Source: Thermoleophilia bacterium (lineage in GTDB: Bacteria; Actinomycetota; Thermoleophilia; Gaiellales; JAICJC01). Taken from it: a stretch of DNA of 19,927 nucleotides. The stretch covers positions 1-19,927 of the forward strand of contig JAICJM010000056.1 of NCBI GenBank assembly GCA_025928435.1. Reading direction: 5' to 3'. The position numbers were made by a program, and so were the translations under genes. The notes under the pieces are model-generated. The model did no database searches and was not told where the DNA came from. It was given only the letters and a program-made list of their open reading frames with translations. Below, piece after piece: positions 7,453-14,313 of the stretch (position 1 is its first letter; every line of letters begins with the position of its first letter).

Positions 7453-8225
7453 GCGCCGTCGTCCAGGTGCCGTGGTGCAGCAGCTTCCACGGCGGCGGCA
7501 TGGAGGAGGGCCCGGCCGCCGTCGCCGCGGCGCTCGGCGCCGACGGCACGACGGTCGAGATGGACATGGGGGCGCCGCCCGAGGACGCGCTCGCGGCCGG
7601 CCTGCCGCGCGTCCAGGCGGCGGTGGCCGGCGCCGGCCCCAACCCGGTCGTCCTGCTGGGCGAGTGCACGCTCGCGCCGGCCGTGACCGCCGGCCTGCGC
7701 GCGTCGCACCCCGGCCTCGTGCTGGTGTGGGTCGACGCCCACGGCGACCTGAACACGCCCGAGACGAGCCCGAGCGGGTTCCTTGGGGGCATGCCGTTCG
7801 CCGTGCTGCTGGGCTGGTGCCACGACCGCCTGCGCGCCGCGGCGGGGCTCGATCCCGCCCTGCCGGAGGACCGGGCCGCCCTCGTCGGCGCGCGCGACCT
7901 CGACCCGGGCGAGCGGGCCGCGATCGAGGGTTCCCGGCTCGTTGCGACCGGCGACGTGGCGTCCGCCCTGGCGATCCTGCCGGATGGGGCGCCCATCCAC
8001 CTGCATCTCGACGGCGACGTGCTCGACCCGGCCGATGCCCCCGGCGTCGACTTTCCCGCGCCGGACGGCTGGAGCGGCGCCCGCCTCGACGCCGAGATGG
8101 CCGCGCTGGCCGCCACCGGGCGCGTCGCGGGCGTGAGCCTGTGCTGCGGCAACCCCCGCCGCGACCCCGACGGCCGCGGCGCCCGCGCCTACGTCCGCGC
8201 GCTGGGGCCGTTCCTTGGCGGGTGA
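7449..8225 (+). CDS. Arginase/ureohydrolase-fold protein with altered active site
   Basis: 258 residues from GTG 7449, which overlaps the GT20 stop as GTGA. Three motifs place it in the arginase family. WVDAHGDLNTPETSPSG (94-110) keeps Asp96, His98 and Asp100. HLDGDVLDP (186-194) keeps Asp188 and Asp190. LLGECTLA (69-76) stands where GGDHS is usual, with Cys73 in place of the metal-binding His. Residues that hold the guanidino substrate are also changed: the Asn and His of SGNLHG are Phe111 and Gly113, and the Glu of the usual VEVNP motif is Cys233 in CCGNP. Some actinobacterial family members also have Cys in the first motif. Most of the binuclear metal site is kept, so it is probably a metal hydrolase, but not an arginase or agmatinase. 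Translational coupling to the GT20 gene hints at a shared task that I cannot name. Confidence 0.75.
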   Translation: MSAVVQVPWCSSFHGGGMEEGPAAVAAALGADGTTVEMDMGAPPEDALAAGLPRVQAAVAGAGPNPVVLLGECTLAPAVTAGLRASHPGLVLVWVDAHGDLNTPETSPSGFLGGMPFAVLLGWCHDRLRAAAGLDPALPEDRAALVGARDLDPGERAAIEGSRLVATGDVASALAILPDGAPIHLHLDGDVLDPADAPGVDFPAPDGWSGARLDAEMAALAATGRVAGVSLCCGNPRRDPDGRGARAYVRALGPFLGG

Positions 8226-8230
8226 GGCGA

Positions 8231-8251
8231 GGCCCGGCCCCTGATCGGGCC
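8231..8251 (+). terminator. Hairpin after the arginase-like gene, possible terminator
   Basis: GGCCCG at 8231-8236 pairs with CGGGCC at 8246-8251, 5 bp after the stop codon at 8225. There is no T run, so rho-independent termination is uncertain. Confidence 0.3.
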
Positions 8252-8272
8252 CCATCCATGGCGAGCGCAGCG

Positions 8273-8285
8273 GGGGACTGTCCCC
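8273..8285 (+). repeat. Dispersed palindrome GGGGACTGTCCCC, copy 1
   Basis: 6+1+6 inverted repeat in the 111-bp gap before moaC. The same 13-mer recurs twice at 15742-15775. It lies after a gene end and upstream of the next promoter. Confidence 0.7.
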
Positions 8286-8289
8286 GCAT

Positions 8290-8301
8290 GGGGACATCCC
8301 C
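8290..8301 (+). repeat. Diverged palindrome GGGGACATCCCC
   Basis: 5+2+5 inverted repeat 4 bp after copy 1 of the GGGGACTGTCCCC palindrome; probably a decayed second copy, mirroring the paired copies before the IclR gene. Confidence 0.45.
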
Positions 8302-8320
8302 TTCCGCCGCTTCCAGTCCG

Positions 8321-8326
8321 TAGACT
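8321..8326 (+). promoter_or_regulatory. -10 element TAGACT for the moaC-hemD operon
   Basis: TAGACT ends 10 nt before the moaC ATG, with no Shine-Dalgarno between them. As the nine genes downstream abut or overlap, this may drive all ten. Confidence 0.5.
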
Positions 8327-8336
8327 TCCAGGCCGC

Positions 8337-8786
8337 ATGGGCGAGATCCGCATGATCGACGTCGGCGAAAAGCCGGCGACGCGCCGCCGGGCGGTGGCGC
8401 GCGCCCACGTCGACATGCCCGAGCACGTGCGCGAGCGCATCGCCGGGGGCACGCTGCCGAAGGGCGACGTCCTCGCCGCCGCGCGCATCGCGGGGATCAT
8501 GGCGGCCAAGCACACGCCGGACATCGTGCCCCTGTGCCACCCGCTGCCGCTGACGATGGTCGAGGTGACGCCCGAGCTCTCCGGCGGCGGCGTCGCCATC
8601 GTCGCAGCCGCCGAGACGACCGCCCGGACCGGCGTCGAGATGGAGGCCCTCACCGCCGCCGTCGCCGCCGCCCTGACCGTCTACGACATGACGAAGGGCC
8701 TCGACCCCGCCATCTCGATCCGGTCGGCCGAGCTGGTGGAGAAGTCGGGCGGCAAGAGCGGGCACTGGCGGCGGGCGGAGACGTGA
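8337..8786 (+). CDS. moaC: Cyclic pyranopterin monophosphate synthase MoaC
   Basis: 149 residues, a normal length. MoaC turns the MoaA product into cyclic pyranopterin monophosphate, the first stable intermediate of molybdenum cofactor synthesis. Family signatures are MIDVGEKPATRR (6-17), KHTPDIVPLCHPLPLT (58-73) and GVEMEALTAAVAAALTVYDM (99-118) followed by TK. The last of these includes Asp117 and Lys120 of the active site, and Lys140 lies in the C-terminal GGKSG. The gene opens a run of ten tightly coupled genes. Its TGA overlaps the GTG of the next molybdopterin gene, so the two are translationally coupled. The moaA and moaE/moaD partners are not in the window. Confidence 0.96.
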   Translation: MGEIRMIDVGEKPATRRRAVARAHVDMPEHVRERIAGGTLPKGDVLAAARIAGIMAAKHTPDIVPLCHPLPLTMVEVTPELSGGGVAIVAAAETTARTGVEMEALTAAVAAALTVYDMTKGLDPAISIRSAELVEKSGGKSGHWRRAET

Positions 8787-9256
8787 GGGCCGCGGTGCTG
8801 ACCGTCTCCGACGGTGTCGTCGCCGGCACCCGTGAGGACACGAGCGGCACGGTGCTGGAGTCCCGCCTGCGCGGCGCCGGCTTCGAGATCGCGGGGCACG
8901 ACGTCGTCCCGGACGAGCGGGCCGAGATCGCCGACGCGCTCCGCCGCCTGACGGGCATGGCCGACCTCGTCCTCACGACGGGCGGCACGGGCTTCGCCCC
9001 GCGCGATGTCACCCCCGAGGCGACCGAGGGCGTGATCGAGCGCCCGACCCCGGGCCTCGACGAGCACATGCGCGCCGTCTCGACCGCGATCTCGCCCCAC
9101 GGGATGCTCTCCCGCGGCCGGAGCGGCATCCGCGGCTCGGCGCTGATCGTGAACCTGCCCGGCAGCCCGAAGGCGTGTGGCGAGCTCTTCGACGCGATCG
9201 CGCCCGCCCTCGACCACGGGTTGCGGCTCCTGCTCGACCAGCCCACCTCGCATTGA
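8783..9256 (+). CDS. mog: MogA/MoaB-family molybdopterin adenylyltransferase
   Basis: 157 residues from GTG 8783 (GTGA overlap with moaC). The protein adenylylates molybdopterin ahead of molybdate insertion, or is a MoaB homologue of less clear role. Visible motifs are VLTVSDGVVAGTREDTSG near the N-terminus, LVLTTGGTGFAPRDVTPEAT (the GGTG loop and DVTPEA segment that bind the pterin) and LIVNLPGSPKA, the PGSP motif. Length and motif order are standard. Its TGA overlaps the TTG start of the following prenyltransferase gene. MogA and MoaB cannot be told apart from the sequence alone, so the symbol is approximate. Confidence 0.92.
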   Translation: MRAAVLTVSDGVVAGTREDTSGTVLESRLRGAGFEIAGHDVVPDERAEIADALRRLTGMADLVLTTGGTGFAPRDVTPEATEGVIERPTPGLDEHMRAVSTAISPHGMLSRGRSGIRGSALIVNLPGSPKACGELFDAIAPALDHGLRLLLDQPTSH

Positions 9257-10113
9257 GCGCCACCGCCGTCTACGCGCGCCGGTTCGTGAGCCTCGTGAAG
9301 CTCGAGCACACGGTGTTCGCGCTGCCGTACGCCTACACGGGCGCGATCCTGGCCCTGGGCGAGGTGCCGTCCGCGCGCCGGCTGTTCTGGATCACGGTCG
9401 CCATGGTCGGCGCCCGCAGCCTGGCAATGGCGCTGAACCGCCTGATCGACGCGGCGATCGACGCGCGCAACCCGCGCACCGCCCGGCGCGAGATCCCGGC
9501 CGGGCTGCTCTCGCGCGGGAACGTGGCCGCGTTCGCCCTCGCGTCGCTGGTCGTGTTCCTGATCGCCGTGTGGCAGCTCGCGCCGATCACCCGGTGGCTG
9601 TGGCCGATCCCGGTCGCCGGGTTCGTGATCTACCCCTACCTGAAGCGGTTCACGTGGCTCTGCCACCCGTTCCTGGGAGCGGTCGACGGGCTCGCGCCGG
9701 TCGGCGGCTGGGTCGCCGTGACCAACCACGTCGACGCGACGCCGTTCCTGCTTGGTGGCGCGGTCGCGCTGTGGATCGGCGGCTTCGACATCATCTACGC
9801 GACCATGGATCTCGAGATCGACCGGGGCCAGGGCCTGCACTCGATCCCCCGCCGCTTCGGCGTCGCGACCGCGCTTCGGATCACCCGCGCGTTCCACCTC
9901 GCGTCCGTGCTCCTGCTCGTCTGGCTCGGGCTCGCGCTCGGCCTGGGGCCGCTCTACTACCTCGGCGTGGCGGTGGTCGCGGCCCTGCTCGCGTACGAGA
10001 ACTCGATCGTGAGCGCGGACGACCTCTCGCGGGTCGACATGGCGTTCCTGACCATGAACGGCGTCATCGCGCTCGTCTTCCTGGCCGGGGTGCTCGCGGA
10101 TGCCATCGCCTGA
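9253..10113 (+). CDS. mqnP: UbiA-family prenyltransferase, MqnP-like (menaquinone synthesis)
   Basis: 286 residues from TTG 9253, which overlaps the mog stop as TTGA. It is an integral membrane enzyme with about eight hydrophobic segments that attaches a polyprenyl chain to an aromatic acid. The first Asp-rich motif is NRLIDAAIDARNPRT (62-76), which binds the prenyl diphosphate through Mg, followed by REIPAG. The second is DIIYATMDLEIDRGQGLHS, with SIPRRFG after it. This style fits the MqnP branch that serves the futalosine route to menaquinone better than MenA. No other mqn genes are in the window, so the route is an inference. The end overlaps ccmA by 14 bp, linking quinone and cytochrome assembly in one unit. 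A 4-hydroxybenzoate prenyltransferase label would be the generic alternative. Confidence 0.85.
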   Translation: MSATAVYARRFVSLVKLEHTVFALPYAYTGAILALGEVPSARRLFWITVAMVGARSLAMALNRLIDAAIDARNPRTARREIPAGLLSRGNVAAFALASLVVFLIAVWQLAPITRWLWPIPVAGFVIYPYLKRFTWLCHPFLGAVDGLAPVGGWVAVTNHVDATPFLLGGAVALWIGGFDIIYATMDLEIDRGQGLHSIPRRFGVATALRITRAFHLASVLLLVWLGLALGLGPLYYLGVAVVAALLAYENSIVSADDLSRVDMAFLTMNGVIALVFLAGVLADAIA

Positions 10114-10738
10114 CGGTGAGGCCGTCGCCTGCGACGGCCTCGTGCGCCGCTTCGGCGAGCGGGCGGCCCTCGACGGGGTCGACCTCGTGGTGGCCGAGGG
10201 CGAGTTCGTCCTCGTCACCGGCCCGAACGGCGCAGGCAAGACGACGCTCCTGCGGGTGCTCGCCACCGTGCTGCGGCCGAGCGCGGGCGCGGTGCGCGTC
10301 GGCGGCCACGAGCTGCCGCGGGCGGCCGACAGGGCGCGCCCGCTCGTCGGGTACGTCGCGCACGGCCCGCTCACCTACCCCGGCCTCACCGCCCGCGAGA
10401 ACCTCGAGCTCTACGCCGCCCTCTACGGGGTGCCGGGCGATCGGGTCGGGCCGGCGCTCGACCGGGTCGGCCTCGACGCCCGCGGCGGCGACCTCGTCGC
10501 CGAGTTCTCGCGCGGCATGGCGCAGCGGCTCGCCCTGGCCCGCGCCTGCCTGCACGGGCCGGCGCTGCTCCTGCTCGACGAGCCCACCGCCGGCCTCGAC
10601 GCCGACGGCCGCGGCCTGCTGCGCGAGGTGTTGGCGGAGCCGGGGCGGACGGTGATCGTCTCGACCCACGAGCCCGCCTGGTTCGAGGGTCTGGCGACGA
10701 CCGAGGTGCCGATCCGGGCCGGGCGGGTGGCGGCGTGA
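10100..10738 (+). CDS. ccmA: Heme exporter ATP-binding protein CcmA
   Basis: 212 residues. The ATPase of the CcmABCD complex releases holo-CcmE so that heme can be delivered to apocytochrome c. Motifs are Walker A GPNGAGKTT (41-49), signature FSRGMAQRLALARA (136-149), Walker B LLLLDEPTAGLD (156-167) and H-loop STHE (188-191). At the Q-loop the segment reads GYVAHGPLTY, with His rather than Gln, as is common in CcmA. The ATG lies inside the last codons of the prenyltransferase gene (14-bp overlap), and its TGA overlaps the ccmB GTG. The small size and the ccmB-ccmC neighbours make the assignment secure. Confidence 0.93.
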   Translation: MPSPDGEAVACDGLVRRFGERAALDGVDLVVAEGEFVLVTGPNGAGKTTLLRVLATVLRPSAGAVRVGGHELPRAADRARPLVGYVAHGPLTYPGLTARENLELYAALYGVPGDRVGPALDRVGLDARGGDLVAEFSRGMAQRLALARACLHGPALLLLDEPTAGLDADGRGLLREVLAEPGRTVIVSTHEPAWFEGLATTEVPIRAGRVAA

Positions 10739-11418
10739 ACCGGCGCGCGCTGGTCGCGCTCGTGCGCAAGGACCTCGTGCTCGAGCTGCGCGGGAGCGAG
10801 GTCGTGCTCGCGATGGTCGCATTCGTCGTCGCCTCGTTCGTGCTCTTCCGCTTCGGGCTCGGCGGCGGGCGGCCCGCCGGCGGCACGCGCGCCGCGACCG
10901 GGATGCTCTGGGTGGCGATCGTCTTCACCGCGATCCTGGCGCTCACGCGCTCCTTCGCCCGCGAGCGCGAGCACGGCATCTGGGACGGCCTGCTGGCGGC
11001 CCCGATCGATCGCGCCCTGCTGTGGCTGGCGCGGGCGTGCTCGACCTGCGTGTTCCTGGTCGCCGTCCAGGTCGTCGCGCTGCCGGCGTTCTGGCTCTTC
11101 TTCCTGCAGGACGGGCCGGCCCCGGACTACGGCGTGCTGGTGGCCGCCGTGCTGCTCGCCGACGTGGGCATCGCGGCGCTCGGGTCGCTGGTCGCCGGGC
11201 TGGCGTCCGCCGGGCGGGCGCGGGAGGTGCTCCTGCCGGTCCTCTTCCTGCCCTTCGCCATCCCGCTCGTGCTGGGAGCGGTGAGCGCGACGACCGGCAC
11301 GATTTCCCCGCAAACGAGCAGTTTGCACACCCTGGAACGGCTGGGATACCTGGGTCTCTATGATACGGTTTTCGTGCTCTTCGGGTGGGGGCTCTTCGAG
11401 TTCGTGGTGGAGGATTAG
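10735..11418 (+). CDS. ccmB: Heme exporter permease CcmB
   Basis: 227 residues, the usual size, from GTG 10735 in a GTGA overlap with ccmA. About six membrane segments are visible, starting at about residue 23. The conserved stretch SFAREREHGIWDGLLAAPID after the second segment is a CcmB hallmark (compare the family pattern ER..G.l..Ll..P). It forms the membrane channel half of the ABC-type CcmAB. A gap of only 4 bp separates it from ccmC, and a strong Shine-Dalgarno for ccmC lies in its last codons. Confidence 0.93.
   Translation: MNRRALVALVRKDLVLELRGSEVVLAMVAFVVASFVLFRFGLGGGRPAGGTRAATGMLWVAIVFTAILALTRSFAREREHGIWDGLLAAPIDRALLWLARACSTCVFLVAVQVVALPAFWLFFLQDGPAPDYGVLVAAVLLADVGIAALGSLVAGLASAGRAREVLLPVLFLPFAIPLVLGAVSATTGTISPQTSSLHTLERLGYLGLYDTVFVLFGWGLFEFVVED
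11409..11414 (+). promoter_or_regulatory. Shine-Dalgarno GGAGGA for ccmC
   Basis: GGAGGA lies 8 nt before GTG 11423. It fixes the ccmC start inside a longer open frame that extends upstream to 11360. Confidence 0.75.
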
Positions 11419-11422
11419 CGCG

Positions 11423-12127
11423 GTGAACACAACTTCGGGCGCCCGCCTCGACCGCGCAACCGCCGCGGCCCTGGTGGCGGCCGTTCTGATGCCCGTGGCC
11501 CTCGGCCTGATCTTCTTCTACGTGCCGAACGACGCCGACCAGGGCTTCTCGCAGCGCATCTTCTACTTCCACGTCCCCATCGCGATGACCACCTACGCCC
11601 TCTTCGCCTGGGGCGCGATCAACGCGGCCCGGTACCTGTGGTCGGGCGACATCGGCCTCGACCTGCGCAGCTACGTGCCCATGCATCTGGGCGTGATCTT
11701 CGGCACCCTGACCCTCGTGACCGGCTCGATCTGGGCCAAGGTCTCGTGGGGCACCTGGTGGTACTGGGGCAGCACCGAGCTGAACACCTTCCTGATCATC
11801 TTCCTGTTCTACTGCGCCTACTTCATGCTCCGCTTCTCGGTCGAGGCGGGTGAGCGGCGCGCGCGCTACTCGGCCGTCTACGCCCTGCTCGGGGTCGGGC
11901 TGATCCCGATCTCGGTGCTGGCGGTGCACCTGGGCCAGGACGTGATCCACCCGGTCACGTTCACCGACCACGGCGCGAACATGGACGGGAGCATGCTGTT
12001 CACGTTCCTGACGGCGCTCGCGGCGATGCTCAGCCTGGCCGTGGCGATGTACCTGGTCGAGCTGCGCGGCAAGCGCCTCGACGAGCAGGTCACCCGCCTG
12101 CGGCGCCTGGCCGAGGGCACGCGGTGA
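11423..12127 (+). CDS. ccmC: Heme-handling protein CcmC, with altered tryptophan-rich motif
   Basis: 234 residues from GTG 11423. CcmC holds heme outside the membrane with two His ligands and a tryptophan-rich (WWD) loop and passes it to CcmE. About six membrane segments are seen. The first His is in FHVP (His50) and the second probable ligand is His169 in VLAVHLGQD. The WWD loop reads WGTWWYWGSTELN (109-121): in the family form I recall, WGTWWVWDARLT, the Asp and Arg are kept, but here they are Gly116 and Thr118. The usual Trp pair before the second His is also missing. The ccmAB and ccmD-like neighbours keep the CcmC call safe. The changes may be normal for a deep actinobacterial branch. 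Its TGA overlaps the ccmD-like GTG. Confidence 0.92.
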   Translation: MNTTSGARLDRATAAALVAAVLMPVALGLIFFYVPNDADQGFSQRIFYFHVPIAMTTYALFAWGAINAARYLWSGDIGLDLRSYVPMHLGVIFGTLTLVTGSIWAKVSWGTWWYWGSTELNTFLIIFLFYCAYFMLRFSVEAGERRARYSAVYALLGVGLIPISVLAVHLGQDVIHPVTFTDHGANMDGSMLFTFLTALAAMLSLAVAMYLVELRGKRLDEQVTRLRRLAEGTR

Positions 12128-12282
12128 TCCGCGAGACATACGTCCACTACGTCGCGGCGGTGTACGCCCTGGCGTGGATCGTCACGCTGGCCTATGTCGT
12201 GATCCTGAACTCGAAGCTGGGCCGGCTGGAGCGGGAGCTGGACGAGATCGCGGGCCTGCTGGAGGCGAAGGCGGATGGCTGA
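12124..12282 (+). CDS. ccmD: Small CcmD-like membrane protein
   Basis: 52 residues from GTG 12124, which overlaps the ccmC stop (GTGA). The sequence has a short lead, one membrane helix (about 9-28) and a charged, coiled-coil-prone tail (GRLERELDEIAGLLEAK). That is the form of CcmD, which steadies the CcmABC-CcmE complex. The position right after ccmC is the classic one. CcmD proteins share little sequence, so the call rests on size, topology and place. The end overlaps hemA by 8 bp. Confidence 0.8.
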   Translation: MIRETYVHYVAAVYALAWIVTLAYVVILNSKLGRLERELDEIAGLLEAKADG

Positions 12283-13555
12283 CGGGGCCGTGGCGCTGAA
12301 CCTGGTGCTCGTCGGGACGAACCACCGCAGCGCCCCCTTGCGGGTGCGTGAACGGCTGGCCGCTCACGACCACGGGCGCGACCTGGTCGACCACGTGCTC
12401 GCCGCCGAGCCGGTGGCCGAGGCGGTCGGCCTCGCCACCTGCAACCGGTGCGAGCTCTACCTGGTCGGCGCCGATCCGGGCGCGCTCCGCGACGCCGCCG
12501 TCGAGCGGCTCGCGGAGCTCTCGGGCCACGACCGCGAGCGGCTGGAGCCGATGCTCTACGTGCACGCGGGCGCCGAGGCCGCCGAGCACCTCTTCTCCGT
12601 GGCCGCAGGGCTTGACTCGCTCGTCCCCGGCGAGGCCCAGATCCTGGCCCAGATCCGCGACGCCTACATGGGCGCGTTCGAATGGGGCTCGACCGGGCCG
12701 GTCTCGAACCGGCTCTTCCACGTGGCCCTCGAGGCGGGCAAGCGCGTCCGCCACGAGACCGCGATCGGCGCCGGCGGGGGCTCGGTCGCGTCGGTCGCCG
12801 CCGCGGTGGCGAGCGAGCGGCTCGGCGGCATCGACGGCGCGTCCGTGCTGGTCGTCGGGGCGGGCCGCGTGGCCGAGCTCGTCGCCGCCAACCTGACCGC
12901 GCGCGGGGCCGGGAACCTGACCGTCGCGAACCGCGATCCCGACCGGGCCGCGGCGCTCGCCGCCCGCTTCGGCGGGACGGCCATCGCATGGGGCGAGCTG
13001 GCCCGGGCGGCCGACGAGGCCGACGTGGTGGTCAGCTCCACCGCCGCCCCGGGGCACGTCATCACCGCCGCCGGCCTCACGCCCGGACGGACGCGCCTGC
13101 TGATCGACCTGGCGGTGCCGCGGGACGTCGACCCGGCCGCCGCCGGCCTGGAGGGGACGACCGTCGTCGATCTGGACGGGCTCGAGGCCGCCGTGCGGCG
13201 CACGCTCGAGCTGCGCCTGGGCGAGAGCGGCCGCGCCCGCGCGATCGTGGCCGAGCAGGCGGCGGACTTCCGCGACTGGATGGCCGCGCTGCGGGTGGTG
13301 CCCGCCATCACGTCGCTGCGCGACCACGCCGAGCGCATCCGCGCGGCGGAGCTGCGGCGGATGGAGCAGCGCTGGGACGGGCTCTCGCCGGCCGACCGCC
13401 AGCGGCTCGACGCGATGACGCGCACCATGGTGAACAAGCTGCTGCACGAGCCGACCGTGCGCTTGAAGGAGCTCGCCGCCGCCGACCGGTCGGGCCCCTA
13501 TGCCGAAGCCGTGACCGAGCTCTTCGGGTTGGCGACGCCCACCGCGCCGGAATGA
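12275..13555 (+). CDS. hemA: Glutamyl-tRNA reductase HemA
   Basis: 426 residues. This NADPH enzyme reduces glutamyl-tRNA to glutamate-1-semialdehyde, the first step of C5-route tetrapyrrole synthesis. The N-terminal part has LVGTNHRSAPL (12-22) and LATCNRCELY (53-62) with the catalytic Cys56. GEAQILAQIRDAY follows in the substrate domain. The nucleotide site is SVLVVGAGRVAELVA in the Rossmann domain. A C-terminal helical dimerisation tail ends with TRTMVNKLLHEP. Length is standard. The ATG overlaps the ccmD-like stop by 8 bp, and its own stop overlaps hemC as ATGA. Being placed after ccm genes ties heme supply to cytochrome c assembly. Confidence 0.96.
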   Translation: MADGAVALNLVLVGTNHRSAPLRVRERLAAHDHGRDLVDHVLAAEPVAEAVGLATCNRCELYLVGADPGALRDAAVERLAELSGHDRERLEPMLYVHAGAEAAEHLFSVAAGLDSLVPGEAQILAQIRDAYMGAFEWGSTGPVSNRLFHVALEAGKRVRHETAIGAGGGSVASVAAAVASERLGGIDGASVLVVGAGRVAELVAANLTARGAGNLTVANRDPDRAAALAARFGGTAIAWGELARAADEADVVVSSTAAPGHVITAAGLTPGRTRLLIDLAVPRDVDPAAAGLEGTTVVDLDGLEAAVRRTLELRLGESGRARAIVAEQAADFRDWMAALRVVPAITSLRDHAERIRAAELRRMEQRWDGLSPADRQRLDAMTRTMVNKLLHEPTVRLKELAAADRSGPYAEAVTELFGLATPTAPE

Positions 13556-14313
13556 TCCGTCTGGGCACGCGGGGCAGCAAGCTCGCGATCGCGCAGGCCA
13601 GAATCGTGGCGGACGCCCTGGACGACGCCGAGATCGTCCCGATCGCGACCGCCGGCGACCGCGACCGGGCGGCCGGTCGCTTCGACGAGATCGGCGACGG
13701 GCGGGGCGTGTTCACCCGCGAGATCGAGCGCGCCCTGGCCGAGGGCGAGGTCGACGCCGCCGTGCACAGCGCCAAGGACCTCACCGGAGAGATGCCGCCC
13801 GGCCTGGTGGTCGCGGCGCTGCTCGAGCGGGACGATCCCCGTGACGCCGTCTGCGGGCCGTTCGCGGCCCTGGACGAGATCCCGGACGGCGCCCGCATCG
13901 GGACGTCGTCGGCCCGCCGCGGCGCCCTGCTGCGCCATCTCCGGCCGGGCCTCGAGGTGGTGCCGCTGCGGGGGAACGTCGACACCCGCCTGCGCAAGCT
14001 CGACGCGGGCGTCGCCGACGCGATCGTGCTCGCCGCCGCGGGCCTGCGCCGGCTCGGGCTGGCCGACCGGATCGCATTCCTGCTCGACCCCGAGGTGTTC
14101 GTCCCGGAGGCCGGCCAGGGGGCGATCGCGGTGCAGGTGCGCGCGGGCGACGAGGCGCTCGTCGCCGCGCTCGACCACGCGCCCACCCGGCGCGCGGTCG
14201 AGGCCGAGCGCGAGTTCGCCCGGAGCGTCGGCGGCGGCTGCAGCGTGCCGGTTGCGGCCTACGCCCGGGACGGCGTGGACGGCCTCGAGCTGCGCACGTG
14301 GGTGGCGCCGTGA
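13552..14313 (+). CDS. hemC: Hydroxymethylbilane synthase HemC, short C-terminus
   Basis: 253 residues. The enzyme polymerises four porphobilinogens into hydroxymethylbilane on a dipyrromethane cofactor. The start IRLGTRGSKLA, HSAKDLTGEMP (72-82; Asp76 matches the catalytic Asp84 of E. coli), GTSSARRGALL, LRGNVDTRLRKLD and EAGQGAIAVQ are all typical. The cofactor Cys is Cys230 in GGGCSVPVAAYA. Only 23 residues follow it, against roughly 70 in E. coli, so most of the third domain is missing. The next gene starts at 14310 with a GTGA overlap and a good N-terminus, so there is no room for a lost tail, and I see no frameshift. The active-site residues lie in the parts that remain. Confidence 0.93.
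   Translation: MIRLGTRGSKLAIAQARIVADALDDAEIVPIATAGDRDRAAGRFDEIGDGRGVFTREIERALAEGEVDAAVHSAKDLTGEMPPGLVVAALLERDDPRDAVCGPFAALDEIPDGARIGTSSARRGALLRHLRPGLEVVPLRGNVDTRLRKLDAGVADAIVLAAAGLRRLGLADRIAFLLDPEVFVPEAGQGAIAVQVRAGDEALVAALDHAPTRRAVEAEREFARSVGGGCSVPVAAYARDGVDGLELRTWVAP

Noticed and set aside
5731..8289. Very long minus-strand open frame of 852 codons
   Set aside because: GC-rich antisense shadow of the treT, GT20 and arginase-like genes. Its composition is low-complexity and no domain is seen.
14298..14309. GTG 14298 as the cobA-hemD start
   Set aside because: It would add four residues and overlap hemC by 16 bp. GTG 14310 gives the GTGA coupling seen elsewhere and the usual VYLVGAGPG start.
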